Positions 53,930 to 62,507 of a stretch of DNA of 64,000 nucleotides are shown here, piece by piece. The first letter of the stretch is position 1; every line of letters begins with the position of its first letter. Origin of the DNA: Yinghuangia sp035454725 (lineage in GTDB: Bacteria > Actinomycetota > Actinomycetes > Streptomycetales > Streptomycetaceae); assembly GCF_051388935.1 (NCBI RefSeq), contig NZ_JBPKBI010000006.1, forward strand, positions 124,001 through 188,000. Reading direction: 5' to 3'. The notes below the pieces were generated by a model. It searched no databases. It saw only the letters and a program-made list of their open reading frames with translations, and was not told the DNA's origin. A program made the position numbers and the translations under genes.

Positions 53930-54274
53930 GTGGCTTGACTCCCAGGTCAGCGGCGGAGGAACGGGCGTATCGCGATGTGCAGGTTAGGGTACCCTCAGAA
54001 ACGCCGCGCCCGGCGGGTGGGTGGCCCTGCGCGACCCCCCCTGCCAAAGGGTGTTCGTCCCGCCTGCCGACGGCCGAATGTACGTCCGACAAACGTACCG
54101 ACAGGATGTCGGCAAGATCTTGACGGCGACGCACGGAGCCGCCCAGACTGCGGATCGGCAGCTTGTCGTACCGCCCGGTCCGCCGAGCCCGCCCCGAACA
54201 CCGTGCGGCCCCCACGCCGCACCGATCTGTCGTATCCACGCCGCTCTCGGGCAGCCCTGCTTAAGGGAGTCAGG
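53930..54274. other. Divergent promoter region of the haem locus
   Basis: This 345-bp region drives the anchored protein gene (-) and haem oxygenase (+). It contains the iron-box-like element at 53979-53997. AAGGGAG lies just before the haem oxygenase ATG. Nothing else was recognised. Confidence 0.5.
53979..53997. promoter_or_regulatory. Iron-box-like site (DmdR1/IdeR type)
   Basis: The 19 bases GCAGGTTAGGGTACCCTCA match the actinomycete iron-box consensus TTAGGTTAGGCTAACCTAA at 14 of 19 positions, including AGGTTAGG and the CCT half. It lies 50 bp before the anchored-protein start, where a Fe(II)-loaded DtxR-family repressor would block transcription. Confidence 0.65.
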
Positions 54275-54967
54275 ATGACCACGACGAAGACCGCAGAGAC
54301 CACCGAGACAGCCGAAGAGACGTTCTCCGCGGCCATTCGCCGACGCTCCTGGGGCAGCCACCAGAGCGCCGAAGGGGAGGGGTTCCTCGACGTCCTGATG
54401 CGCGGCGGCCTCACCCGCGACGGCTACACCGCGATGGTCGCCCAGCACTACTGGGCGTACGAAGTCCTCGAACAAGCGTCCGCCGTGATGCGCGGGAACG
54501 CGGTCGCCGCGCCCTTCTGTCCCGAGGCCCTGGACCGCATGCAGGCCCTGGACGCCGACATGCGCTTCCTGGCCGGCGACGGCTGGCAGGACAAGTACCC
54601 GGCCAACCCCGCCACCGTCCGCTACATCGAACGACTGCGCGAGACCTGCTTCGACTGGCCCGGCGGCTACGTCGCCCACCACTACACGCGCTACCTCGGC
54701 GACATGTCCGGCGGCCAGCACATCGCCAAGCTGATGCGCCGTCACTTCGGCCTCGACGGACACGACGGCACCGAGTTCTACAACTTCCGGGCGGTCGGCG
54801 ACCTCGACGCCTTCAAGCAGGCCTACCGCGCCTCACTCGACAACGCGCCGTGGGACGCCGACGAGCGGGAGCGCATCATCGCCGAGGTGCTGGTCGCGTA
54901 CGAGATCAACAGCGCCGTCCTGCGCGACCTCGGCGCCGAGATGGACCGCTGGCGCACCGACGGCTGA
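54275..54967 (+). CDS. Haem oxygenase (biliverdin-producing)
   Basis: A 230-residue haem oxygenase that opens haem to release iron, CO and biliverdin. The proximal His is in SHQSAEGEGFLDVLMRGG, and the flexible distal helix is LGDMSGGQHIAKLM with the conserved glycines. MVAQHYWAYEVLE and YVAHHYTRYLGD are further family stretches. AAGGGAG precedes the ATG. The iron-box-like site upstream indicates induction on iron limitation. The Dpp-type transporter operon starts 95 bp downstream in the same direction. Confidence 0.93.
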   Translation: MTTTKTAETTETAEETFSAAIRRRSWGSHQSAEGEGFLDVLMRGGLTRDGYTAMVAQHYWAYEVLEQASAVMRGNAVAAPFCPEALDRMQALDADMRFLAGDGWQDKYPANPATVRYIERLRETCFDWPGGYVAHHYTRYLGDMSGGQHIAKLMRRHFGLDGHDGTEFYNFRAVGDLDAFKQAYRASLDNAPWDADERERIIAEVLVAYEINSAVLRDLGAEMDRWRTDG

Positions 54968-55062
54968 CCCGCCGTCCCGCCCGAACCGGCGGTGGGGTGG
55001 GATAGTCGCACGCCGGGTCGCGGCCGGCCCGGGCGTTCGCAACAACCCACCAGGAGCGGAAC

Positions 55063-56022
55063 ATGGCGGTATACATCCTGCGGCGCGCCCTCGGCGTGCT
55101 CGTGGTGATGTTCGCCGTGGTCACCGCGATGTTCCTGCTGCTGCACGCCTCGCCGGTCTCGCCCGTCAACCAACTCGCCCCGCAGGTCGCCGCCGACCCC
55201 GCCGCGCGCGCCGCGGTCGAACACCGGATGGGCCTCGACCGGCCCCTCGTCGTGCAGTACGCCGACTACATCGGCGGCCTGCCGACCGGCGACTTCGGGG
55301 TCTCCCTCTACGACGGCTCGCCCGTCGCCGACCAGGTCGGCCGCGCGCTGCCGGTCTCCCTCGAACTCGGTTTCCTGGCCGCTCTGGTGGCCGGGGTGCC
55401 CGCGGTGGTCCTCGGCACCTGGTCGGCGCTGCGCCAAGGCCGCGCGGTCGACCGGGTCACCCGCGTCGTCACCGTCGTCGCGATGTCGCTGCCCGGATAC
55501 TGGCTCGCCGTGGTGCTCCTCGTCACCGTCGACAACCCCGACTACCTGCCCGGCGCGGGAGGGTTCGTCAGGTTCTCCGACGACCCGGTACGCAACGTGC
55601 AAGTCCTGCTGCTGCCCGCAGTCGTGCTCGGCCTCGCCGCGTTCGCCATGATCACCCGGTCGCTGCGCGGCGGCCTGGTCGAGGCGTACGCGTCCGACCA
55701 CGTCGCCTTCGCCCGGGCGATGGGCGCCACACCCATGCAGGTGCTGCGCCGGGTCGCGCTGCGCGGCGCGGTCGTGCCGACGCTCACCGTCGCCGGCGTG
55801 CTCATTGGCGGCCTGCTGTCCGGCACCGTGCTGGTCGAGAATGTGTTCCAGATCCCCGGCCTGGGCCAACTGATGGTCACGGCCTTCCAACGCGAGGACT
55901 ACCAGCTCGCGTTGGGCGGCTGTGTCGCGACCGCGGCGATCTTCCTGGTCCTCAACCTGCTCGTCGACGTGCTCTACCTCGTCGTGGACCCCCGGACCCG
56001 GCAGGGGCTCGCCTGTGACTGA
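55063..56022 (+). CDS. Dipeptide/oligopeptide-type ABC permease 1 (DppB-like)
   Basis: A 319-residue permease of the DppB/OppB type: YILRRALGVLVVMFAVVTAM at the start, EHRMGLDRPLVVQYADYIGG, and the EAA-like loop YASDHVAFARAMGATPMQVL. Six membrane segments are evident. AGGAG precedes the ATG. Its end overlaps the second permease by eight bases. It belongs to a complete five-gene importer for peptides or related solutes. Confidence 0.92.
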   Translation: MAVYILRRALGVLVVMFAVVTAMFLLLHASPVSPVNQLAPQVAADPAARAAVEHRMGLDRPLVVQYADYIGGLPTGDFGVSLYDGSPVADQVGRALPVSLELGFLAALVAGVPAVVLGTWSALRQGRAVDRVTRVVTVVAMSLPGYWLAVVLLVTVDNPDYLPGAGGFVRFSDDPVRNVQVLLLPAVVLGLAAFAMITRSLRGGLVEAYASDHVAFARAMGATPMQVLRRVALRGAVVPTLTVAGVLIGGLLSGTVLVENVFQIPGLGQLMVTAFQREDYQLALGGCVATAAIFLVLNLLVDVLYLVVDPRTRQGLACD

Positions 56023-57061
56023 CCGAGACCTCGCACGCAGCCGGAGAACCCCGCGACATCTGCGCGCCCTCGGCCGGCTGGGCTGGTTCGGCTGGACCGG
56101 CCTGGTCCTGGTCGTCGCGTACCTCCTCGTCGCCACCGTCGGCCGCCTGCACGGCAGCCCGACCGAACTGGTCGAACTCGGCCTCGAACCGCCTTCCGCC
56201 GAGCATCCGTTCGGCACCGACCACCTGGGCCGCGACCTGCTCGCGCGGACCGCCGAGGGCGCGTGGACGTCGCTGTGGATCAGCGTGACCGCAATCGGCT
56301 TCGCGGTCGTGGCCGGCACCGCCGTCGGAGTCCTGGCCGGCTACCGCCACGGAGGCCGGCTCGACGGTTTCCTGATGCGCACGGTCGAAAGCGTGCAGGC
56401 CCTCCCGCAGTTCATCTTCGTGATGTTCGTCATCGGGCTGATCGGCACCAAGGACATGCACTGGGGCCCGGTGACCGTCGGCAACGGAGTGCGTGTCGCC
56501 CTCGCGATCGGCATCGGCTTCGTGCCGTACTTCGCACGGGTGGCGCGCGCCGCGACGGTCGTGGAGATGCGCGAGGACTACGTCGCCAATCTGCGCGGAC
56601 TCGGTGTCCCGCCGCGCGAGATCCTCTTCCGCGAGGTCCTGGTCAACGTCATGCCGCCGGTGCTCGGGCAGGCCTTCCTCGCGATGGCCATCGCGGTCTT
56701 CGCCGAGGGCGGACTCAGCTTCCTCGGGCTCGGCGTCCCGGCGCCGCACCCGACACTCGGCAACCTGGTCGCCGACGCCGGCGGCCAACTCCTGGGCGAC
56801 GCATGGTGGTACGCCGCGCTGCCGGGCGCGGTCCTGGTGTCCGGCATCCTGGGCTTCAACCTGCTCGGCGAGGCCTACGCCGACCGCGACCGGAACCACC
56901 CGCACCGACCGGCGCGTTCCGGTCGCAAGACCGATCCTTCCGGCGCGCACCCGGCCGCCGCGACGCACCGGGCAGGCACCGCCATGACAGACGCGACAGG
57001 CCCGACAGGTATGACAGGCACGACAGGTACGGCAAGCACGGCAAGCCGGCAAGCACGATAA
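56015..57061 (+). CDS. Dipeptide/oligopeptide-type ABC permease 2 (DppC-like)
   Basis: A 348-residue permease. The DppC-type features are EHPFGTDHLGRDLLARTAEG, the EAA loop YVANLRGLGVPPREILFREV, and FAEGGLSFLGLGVPAPHPTL. The last 60 residues are an unusual low-complexity tail rich in Thr, Gly and Ala (TGPTGMTGTTGTAST), encoded by degenerate short DNA repeats that continue past the stop. The GTG start overlaps the previous gene. Confidence 0.9.
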   Translation: MTDRDLARSRRTPRHLRALGRLGWFGWTGLVLVVAYLLVATVGRLHGSPTELVELGLEPPSAEHPFGTDHLGRDLLARTAEGAWTSLWISVTAIGFAVVAGTAVGVLAGYRHGGRLDGFLMRTVESVQALPQFIFVMFVIGLIGTKDMHWGPVTVGNGVRVALAIGIGFVPYFARVARAATVVEMREDYVANLRGLGVPPREILFREVLVNVMPPVLGQAFLAMAIAVFAEGGLSFLGLGVPAPHPTLGNLVADAGGQLLGDAWWYAALPGAVLVSGILGFNLLGEAYADRDRNHPHRPARSGRKTDPSGAHPAAATHRAGTAMTDATGPTGMTGTTGTASTASRQAR

Positions 57062-57101
57062 GCACGGCAAGCGCGACAGGCGCGACAGCCACGACGGACA
57101 C
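56983..57101 (+). repeat. Degenerate short tandem repeats at the DppC 3' end
   Basis: Units of about nine bases (variants of CGACAGGCA and CGGCAAGCA) repeat through the last 27 codons of the DppC-like gene and the following intergenic space up to the SBP ribosome-binding site. Confidence 0.7.
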
Positions 57102-57116
57102 GATGGAGGAGACGAC

Positions 57117-58772
57117 GTGACGCCCGGAGCGTGGAGAGCCCGCACGGGACCCGCCGACCCCGACGGCACCGCCGCCCGCGTTTCGGGCACCGGCCCGAGC
57201 CGCCGCGGCTTCCTCGGCATGGCCGCCGGCCTCGCCGCCGCCGGCACCGGCCTGCTCACCGCGTGCAGTTCGTCCGACTCCGGCGAACGCGTCACCGAAC
57301 GCCACCGCGACGGCATCCTGCGCATCGGCGTCGCGTCGGCGCCCAGCAACCTGAACCCGCTCGACTCCGGCTCCGAGGTGACCCGGTGGATCGCCGAGCC
57401 CGTCATGGAGAGCCTGTACGCGTACGACGACCAACTCGCGTCCGTCCCCCTCCTCGCCGAGGGCGAGCCCGAGGTCTCCGCCGACCGACTCGCCTGGACC
57501 ATCCGCCTGAAGGACCGCGTCTTCTGGCACAACGGAGACCCGTTCACCGCCGATGACGTGGTCGCCACGCTCAACCACATGCTCGACATGTCGGCGGGCA
57601 GCGAGTGGATCACGTACATGCTCGGGTACGTCTCGCGCTGCGAGAAGGTCGATGCGCGGAGCGTGCGCATCGTGCTGGGCAAGCCGTACGGCCTGCTGCG
57701 CTCGCACCTGACGAACCTCCCGGTCACCCACAGGGACTTCGTGTCGCGCAAGGACACGATGATGGGGACCGGGCCGTACAAACTCGACGGCTACGTCGCG
57801 GGCCAGAGCTTCACGATGTCGAAGTTCGACCGCTACCACGGCGGCCAGTACCGCGCCCCGTTCGCCGACCGGCCGGGCGGCGCGGCGTTCGCGGGCATGG
57901 AGTACACCGTCTTCACCGACGGCAACACGCGCGCGGTCAGCCTCAAGCAGGGCAAGGTCGACCTCGTCACCTCGCCCGCGCAGTCCACGGTGTCGGCGCT
58001 GGCCGCGGAGAAAGGCGTCGCGGTCGTCTCCACGATCGCGCCCCTCGATGTGCTGACGTACGTCATGATGCAGCGCGAGCCGTTCAGCGACCCGGAGTTC
58101 CGCAAGGCCATCGCGTTCGCGACCGACCGCGAGGGTGTTCTCCAGCGCGTTTACGGCGGCAAGGGGACACCCGGGCAAGGGCCGATCGGCCCCGGCGAAC
58201 TCGGATACGACCCGGCCCTTGCGGTCTACCCGGCCGCCCCCGACCTGGCCCGCGCCCGCGACCACCTGGCCCGCGCCACGACCGGCAAGCGCGCGTTCAC
58301 GCTGACCGTCGGCAACGGCCAGACCATCCGCGACATCGCGCAAGTGCTCGTCGCCGGCTGGGCCAAGATCGGCATCGACGTGACCATCGAGCAACTGGCC
58401 GGCGGGCCTTGGTCCAACAAGTGGCTGTCGCGCGAATACGACATGCTGATGAACACCTTCTCCTCCGGCTTCACCTCCGGACCCGCGAACTACCTGACGC
58501 TGGCCCCGGCTTCGTCGACCAACGTCCTGTCGTGCGGCTACCGGAACCCGGCGGTCGACCAGGCGGTCGACACGGTGTGGCAGACCACCGACAGCGCCGA
58601 GCGCGTCGCCGCCCTCAGGACGATCGACCGCGCGCTCGCCGAGGACGCGGTGATCTTCCCGCCGGTCCACCCCGAACTCGTCGTCGCCCAGCGCCGCGAG
58701 CTGAGCCCGCTCAACGCGGCCCAGCTCAAGGTGTGCCGCCTGTCACCGCAGACACTGAGCTTCACCGCCTGA
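57117..58772 (+). CDS. Family 5 solute-binding lipoprotein (DppA-like)
   Basis: A 551-residue binding protein. Twin arginines in SRRGFLGMAAGLAAAG and a lipobox Cys in LLTAC (near residue 46) indicate Tat export and lipid anchoring. The fold shows GSEVTRWIAEPVMESLYAYD, FTADDVVATLNHMLDM, DPEFRKAIAFATDREGVLQR and YGGKGTPGQGPIGPGELGYD, all typical of the peptide/nickel-binding family. GGAGGAG precedes the GTG. Ligands in this family are peptides, nickel, glutathione, sugars or haem; the sequence alone does not decide. Confidence 0.9.
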   Translation: MTPGAWRARTGPADPDGTAARVSGTGPSRRGFLGMAAGLAAAGTGLLTACSSSDSGERVTERHRDGILRIGVASAPSNLNPLDSGSEVTRWIAEPVMESLYAYDDQLASVPLLAEGEPEVSADRLAWTIRLKDRVFWHNGDPFTADDVVATLNHMLDMSAGSEWITYMLGYVSRCEKVDARSVRIVLGKPYGLLRSHLTNLPVTHRDFVSRKDTMMGTGPYKLDGYVAGQSFTMSKFDRYHGGQYRAPFADRPGGAAFAGMEYTVFTDGNTRAVSLKQGKVDLVTSPAQSTVSALAAEKGVAVVSTIAPLDVLTYVMMQREPFSDPEFRKAIAFATDREGVLQRVYGGKGTPGQGPIGPGELGYDPALAVYPAAPDLARARDHLARATTGKRAFTLTVGNGQTIRDIAQVLVAGWAKIGIDVTIEQLAGGPWSNKWLSREYDMLMNTFSSGFTSGPANYLTLAPASSTNVLSCGYRNPAVDQAVDTVWQTTDSAERVAALRTIDRALAEDAVIFPPVHPELVVAQRRELSPLNAAQLKVCRLSPQTLSFTA

Positions 58773-58855
58773 CCCCGGCCACTCTTGCGTCCGCAAGCTG
58801 ACCGATGATGGGTGGGGAGCCTGGGGCTGTGTCGAAAAAGGACGGAAACGTACGC

Positions 58856-60013
58856 ATGGCCACGACATCGGGACCGGACGGCCCCTCCGCCGCCTCGGCC
58901 CCGGCCGACGCACCTGCGGCCGACAGCCCGCACGACCCCGCCGCGCTGTTGCGGGTCCGCGACCTGTCGGTCACGTACGCGTCCCCGCGCGGCCCGGTGC
59001 CCGCCGTGCGCGGCGTGTCCCTCGACGTGCGGCCCGGCGAGATCCTGGGGCTGGTCGGCGAATCCGGCAGCGGCAAGAGCAGCGTGTGCACCGCCGTCAT
59101 GGGCCTGCTCCCCGACAGCGCGCGCGTCGCGGCCGGCGCCGTCGACTTCGAGGGCCGCGACGTCGCCAAACTGCGTGAACGCGACCTGCGCCGGATCCGA
59201 GGGCGCCGCATCGCGCTCGTGCCGCAGCAGCCGATGACGTCACTTGCGCCGACCACGCCGGTCGGCCGGCAACTGCGCTGGTACCTGGGCGACCGCCTCG
59301 ACGACCCCGCGCTGCGCACGACGCTCGCCGACATCGGCCTCGGCGCGGTCCTCGACCGCCCGCGCGACCTGCCCGGCGCGTTCTCGGGCGGCCAACTCCA
59401 GCGCCTCGTCATCGCGATCGCCGCGCTGGCCCACGAGCCGGCCCTGCTGCTGGCCGACGAACCCACCACGACCCTGGACGCCACAGTCCAGGCGCAGGTG
59501 CTGAAGCTGTTCCTGACGCTGCGTGAGGAATTGGGTGTGGCCGTCCTGTACGTGTCGCACGACCTCGCGGTGGTCGCGCAGATCTGCGACCGTGTGGGCG
59601 TGATGTACGGCGGCCGACTCGTGGAGACCGCCCCCGTACGCGACATCTTCGCGCACCCACGCCACCCGTACACCCGCGCGCTCGTCGCAGCGATGCCCTC
59701 CACCACCCCGCCGGACGAGCCCCTGCGCCCGATCCCCGGCACCGCCGACGGCGCCAACCTGCTGTCCGGCTGCCCCTTCGTCCCGCGCTGCCCCGACGTG
59801 GCCGACGTGTGCCGGACCCGCATGCCGGACACGTTCCGTCATGGCGCGACCACGGTGGCCTGCTGGCGGCCCGCCGGCTCCGCGCTCGACCTCGGCCGCG
59901 CTTTGAGCCGCACCCCGGACGCCGCCACCGGGACGGGCACCGGCTCGGCCCCCTGCCCGGACACGAGCCTGGACATCGAACCCCGCCCCGAGACCCGCAG
60001 CGGTGCCGCATGA
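58856..60013 (+). CDS. ABC importer ATP-binding protein (DppD-like)
   Basis: A 385-residue ATPase. Walker A is GLVGESGSGKSSVCTAVMGL, the signature is FSGGQLQRLVIAIAALAH, and Walker B is ALLLADEPTTTLD, followed by the oligopeptide-type C-terminal part with four Cys around SGCPFVPRCPDVADVCRTR, the likely Fe-S site of DppD/OppD proteins. The ATG at 58856 with AAGGACGG upstream is preferred; ATG 58805 and GTG 58829 are alternatives. The stop overlaps the next ATG (ATGA). Confidence 0.9.
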   Translation: MATTSGPDGPSAASAPADAPAADSPHDPAALLRVRDLSVTYASPRGPVPAVRGVSLDVRPGEILGLVGESGSGKSSVCTAVMGLLPDSARVAAGAVDFEGRDVAKLRERDLRRIRGRRIALVPQQPMTSLAPTTPVGRQLRWYLGDRLDDPALRTTLADIGLGAVLDRPRDLPGAFSGGQLQRLVIAIAALAHEPALLLADEPTTTLDATVQAQVLKLFLTLREELGVAVLYVSHDLAVVAQICDRVGVMYGGRLVETAPVRDIFAHPRHPYTRALVAAMPSTTPPDEPLRPIPGTADGANLLSGCPFVPRCPDVADVCRTRMPDTFRHGATTVACWRPAGSALDLGRALSRTPDAATGTGTGSAPCPDTSLDIEPRPETRSGAA

Positions 60014-61107
60014 ACGAACCGATCGATGCCGAACAACTTTTGACGGTCCGTCACCTCAAACGCCACTTCCCCGTCCCGCGCCCACTCGGGCGCCGGCGCG
60101 GCCCGGCCGCCTACGTCCGTGCCGTGGAGGACGTGTCGTTCGATGTCGCGGCGGGCGAAGTCCTCGCCATCGTGGGGGAGTCCGGCTGCGGCAAGTCGAC
60201 CGTCGCCCGAATCCTCGCGGGCCTCGACACACCGACCGCCGGGACCGTGGAGTCGTCCGGGCGCGAACTGCCCGCCCGGCGCGACGCCGCCGACCGGCGC
60301 CTGATCCAACTCGTCACACAGAACCCGCGCGCCGCGTTCAACCGCCGCCGCGGCATCAGGCACGCGCTGCACCAGCCGCTGCGGGTGCACGGGCTTGCCC
60401 CCGACAAGGCGGCCCGCGAGCGTCTCGCGCTGGAGACCGTGCGGCGGGTCGGCCTGTCCGAGGAGCACCTGGACCGCATGCCGCGCGACCTCAGCGGCGG
60501 CGAGCTCGCCCGCATGGTGCTGGCCCGAGCGCTGCTCGTCGTGCCGCGTGTGCTGGTCCTGGACGAGCCGACCGCGAGCCTGGACGCGAGCGTGAAGGCG
60601 ACCGTGGTCAACCTGCTGCTGCGCCTGCGCGACGAGCTGGACCTCGCGATCGTCGTGATCACCCACGAGATCGACGTCGCACGGCGGCTCGCCGACCGCG
60701 CGGCGGTCATGTATCTGGGGCGCATCGTCGAGATCGGCCCCGCGTCGCACGTCCTGCACACACCCGCGCACCCGTACGCGCGGATGCTGCTGGCGAGCGT
60801 GCCGGACCCGGACCTGACCCGCACCGGCCCGGCCCGCGCCGCGGACGCGGTCGCGGGGTCGACGGGCGAGGTGCCGTCCGCGGTCGACCCGCCGCCGGGC
60901 TGCGCATATCATCCCCGGTGCCTGATCGCGACCGAGGGGTGCACCGTCGAGGTGCCGGAGCCCCGGACGTACGGTGAGGTACGGGTGGCGTGCCACCACG
61001 CGGGAGAAGGACCCACCCCCTTCGCGCCGGAACGCGACGCAAAGGGACCAGAGCGAGTCGACGGAGAAGCAGCACAAGTCGACGGAAAGATCACAGAGTG
61101 CCGTTAA
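60010..61107 (+). CDS. ABC importer ATP-binding protein (DppF-like)
   Basis: A 365-residue ATPase. Walker A is AIVGESGCGKSTVARILAGL, the signature is LSGGELARMVLARALLVVP, and Walker B is VLVLDEPTASLD. The C-terminal CAYHPRCLIATEGC resembles the Fe-S motif of this subgroup. The tail after residue 340 is hydrophilic and unconserved. It completes the importer with the other ATPase, two permeases and the lipoprotein. Confidence 0.9.
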   Translation: MNEPIDAEQLLTVRHLKRHFPVPRPLGRRRGPAAYVRAVEDVSFDVAAGEVLAIVGESGCGKSTVARILAGLDTPTAGTVESSGRELPARRDAADRRLIQLVTQNPRAAFNRRRGIRHALHQPLRVHGLAPDKAARERLALETVRRVGLSEEHLDRMPRDLSGGELARMVLARALLVVPRVLVLDEPTASLDASVKATVVNLLLRLRDELDLAIVVITHEIDVARRLADRAAVMYLGRIVEIGPASHVLHTPAHPYARMLLASVPDPDLTRTGPARAADAVAGSTGEVPSAVDPPPGCAYHPRCLIATEGCTVEVPEPRTYGEVRVACHHAGEGPTPFAPERDAKGPERVDGEAAQVDGKITECR

Positions 61108-61581
61108 CAGGTCGATAAAGATTGCGCCGGAAACCCCGGAACGCAGGGAAGCACAGAGAAACGGCATGGCGACAAAATGATTCGCATTTCGCCATTCGAG
61201 CAGGGCGCCGAAATGGCGGAATCCCAACGTCCGGTTGGCCTGCGGGGCGGGGCGGCACCGGGAAATCGCCGACGCCGTGAAACCGCGTCCCCCGAACCGG
61301 CGTCCTCACTCGCAAGGGGGTGAGAGCAATCCGCTGCCGAGGATAGCGGGTTCCGGAGCCATGGATAACGGCGGGGTTGCGTTCGGTAAAAGTCGCGGAT
61401 GCGGGCTGACACACGTCGGCCCGGTGCTTGATCGGCACATCGCTGATCGGGCAAGCTGAACCGCCAGACCGACCGGGACCAGCCGAGCTCCTGGCCAACT
61501 GTCATGTTGGAATCGTTGCCGGGGCACCAAACGACGCAGTCAGTCCCCGGACCCGCGGTTCCCAGCAGTCCAGGGAGAGAG
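61108..61581. other. Intergenic region before the hopanoid cluster
   Basis: A 474-bp region, somewhat less GC-rich than its surroundings, between the importer and hpnC. It must hold the hopanoid promoter. Minus-strand open frames here are Pro/Arg/Ser-rich and unlike known proteins. No clear terminator or operator was found. Confidence 0.4.
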
Positions 61582-62499
61582 ATGGAGCGTAATTCCGGCG
61601 GTCATGCGGGTCCCGATGCCACCGGAGGCGACGCTGCGGGAGCCGGCACCGGAACGCGACCGGACCGCGCGGTCGTCGACCCCGCGGTCATCATGGCGCA
61701 GGCCAAGGACGAGAACTTCCCCGTCGCCTCGCATGTTCTGAGCCCCCGTCACCGGCGGCACCTGCTCGCCGTCTACGGTTTCGCACGCCTGGTCGACGAC
61801 ATCGGCGACGAGGCCGAAGGCGACCGGCTCGCCCAGCTCGACGCCGTCGAGGCCGACGTACGCCGCATATACGACCACCGCGACCCCGACCTGGCGGTGC
61901 TGCGCCCGCTGCGCGCCACGGTCGACGAGGTCGCGCTGCCGCCCGACCCGCTGATCGCGCTCATCGAGGCCAACCGCCAGGACCAGCGGGTACGCCGCTA
62001 CAAAACCTACGAAGACCTCGTCGGCTACTGCCGGCTCTCCGCCGACCCCGTGGGCCGGATCGTCCTGTACGTGTTCGGCAAGGCCGACGACCGACGCTTC
62101 GTGTGGTCCGACCGGATCTGCACCGCGCTCCAGATCGTCGAACACCTCCAGGACGTCGCCGAGGATCTGGGCAAGGACCGCATTTACCTGCCGACCGAGG
62201 ACATGGCCCGCTTCGGCGTCGCAGAAGACGACCTCCGGGAGCCGACCGCCGGTCCCCACCTGCGAAAACTGGTTGCGTTCGAGGCCGGGCGCGCCGATAA
62301 CCTGCTCCGCGCCGGTTTGCCCTTGATCGATTCGCTGCACGGGCGGGAGCGCCTGGCGGTCGCCGGGTTCGTGGCGGGCGGGCGCGCGGCGCTGTCGGCG
62401 ATCGCCGCCGCGGACCACGATGTGCTGGGGCGCCGACCCCGGCCGGGAAAAGCCGGCCTGTTGCGGGAACTCGTTCGCGTGCTGGCCCGGAAACGGTGA
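61582..62499 (+). CDS. hpnC: Hydroxysqualene synthase HpnC
   Basis: A 305-residue trans-isoprenyl diphosphate synthase-like protein. With HpnD and HpnE it makes squalene from two farnesyl diphosphates; HpnC converts presqualene diphosphate to hydroxysqualene. After a disordered 35-residue start come ENFPVASHVLSPRHRRHLLA, the first Asp-rich motif region FARLVDDIGDEAEGD, YCRLSADPVGRIVLYVFG, and the second LQDVAEDLGKDRIYLP. The ATG at 61582 has GGGAGAGAG upstream; in-frame starts exist further upstream. The stop nearly touches hpnD. Confidence 0.93.
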   Translation: MERNSGGHAGPDATGGDAAGAGTGTRPDRAVVDPAVIMAQAKDENFPVASHVLSPRHRRHLLAVYGFARLVDDIGDEAEGDRLAQLDAVEADVRRIYDHRDPDLAVLRPLRATVDEVALPPDPLIALIEANRQDQRVRRYKTYEDLVGYCRLSADPVGRIVLYVFGKADDRRFVWSDRICTALQIVEHLQDVAEDLGKDRIYLPTEDMARFGVAEDDLREPTAGPHLRKLVAFEAGRADNLLRAGLPLIDSLHGRERLAVAGFVAGGRAALSAIAAADHDVLGRRPRPGKAGLLRELVRVLARKR

Positions 62500-62507
62500 G
62501 GAGCCAC

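Noticed and set aside
61091..61498. Minus-strand open frame before hpnC
   Set aside because: Composition is Pro/Arg/Ser-rich, no ribosome-binding site, and it overlaps the region needed for the hpn promoter.
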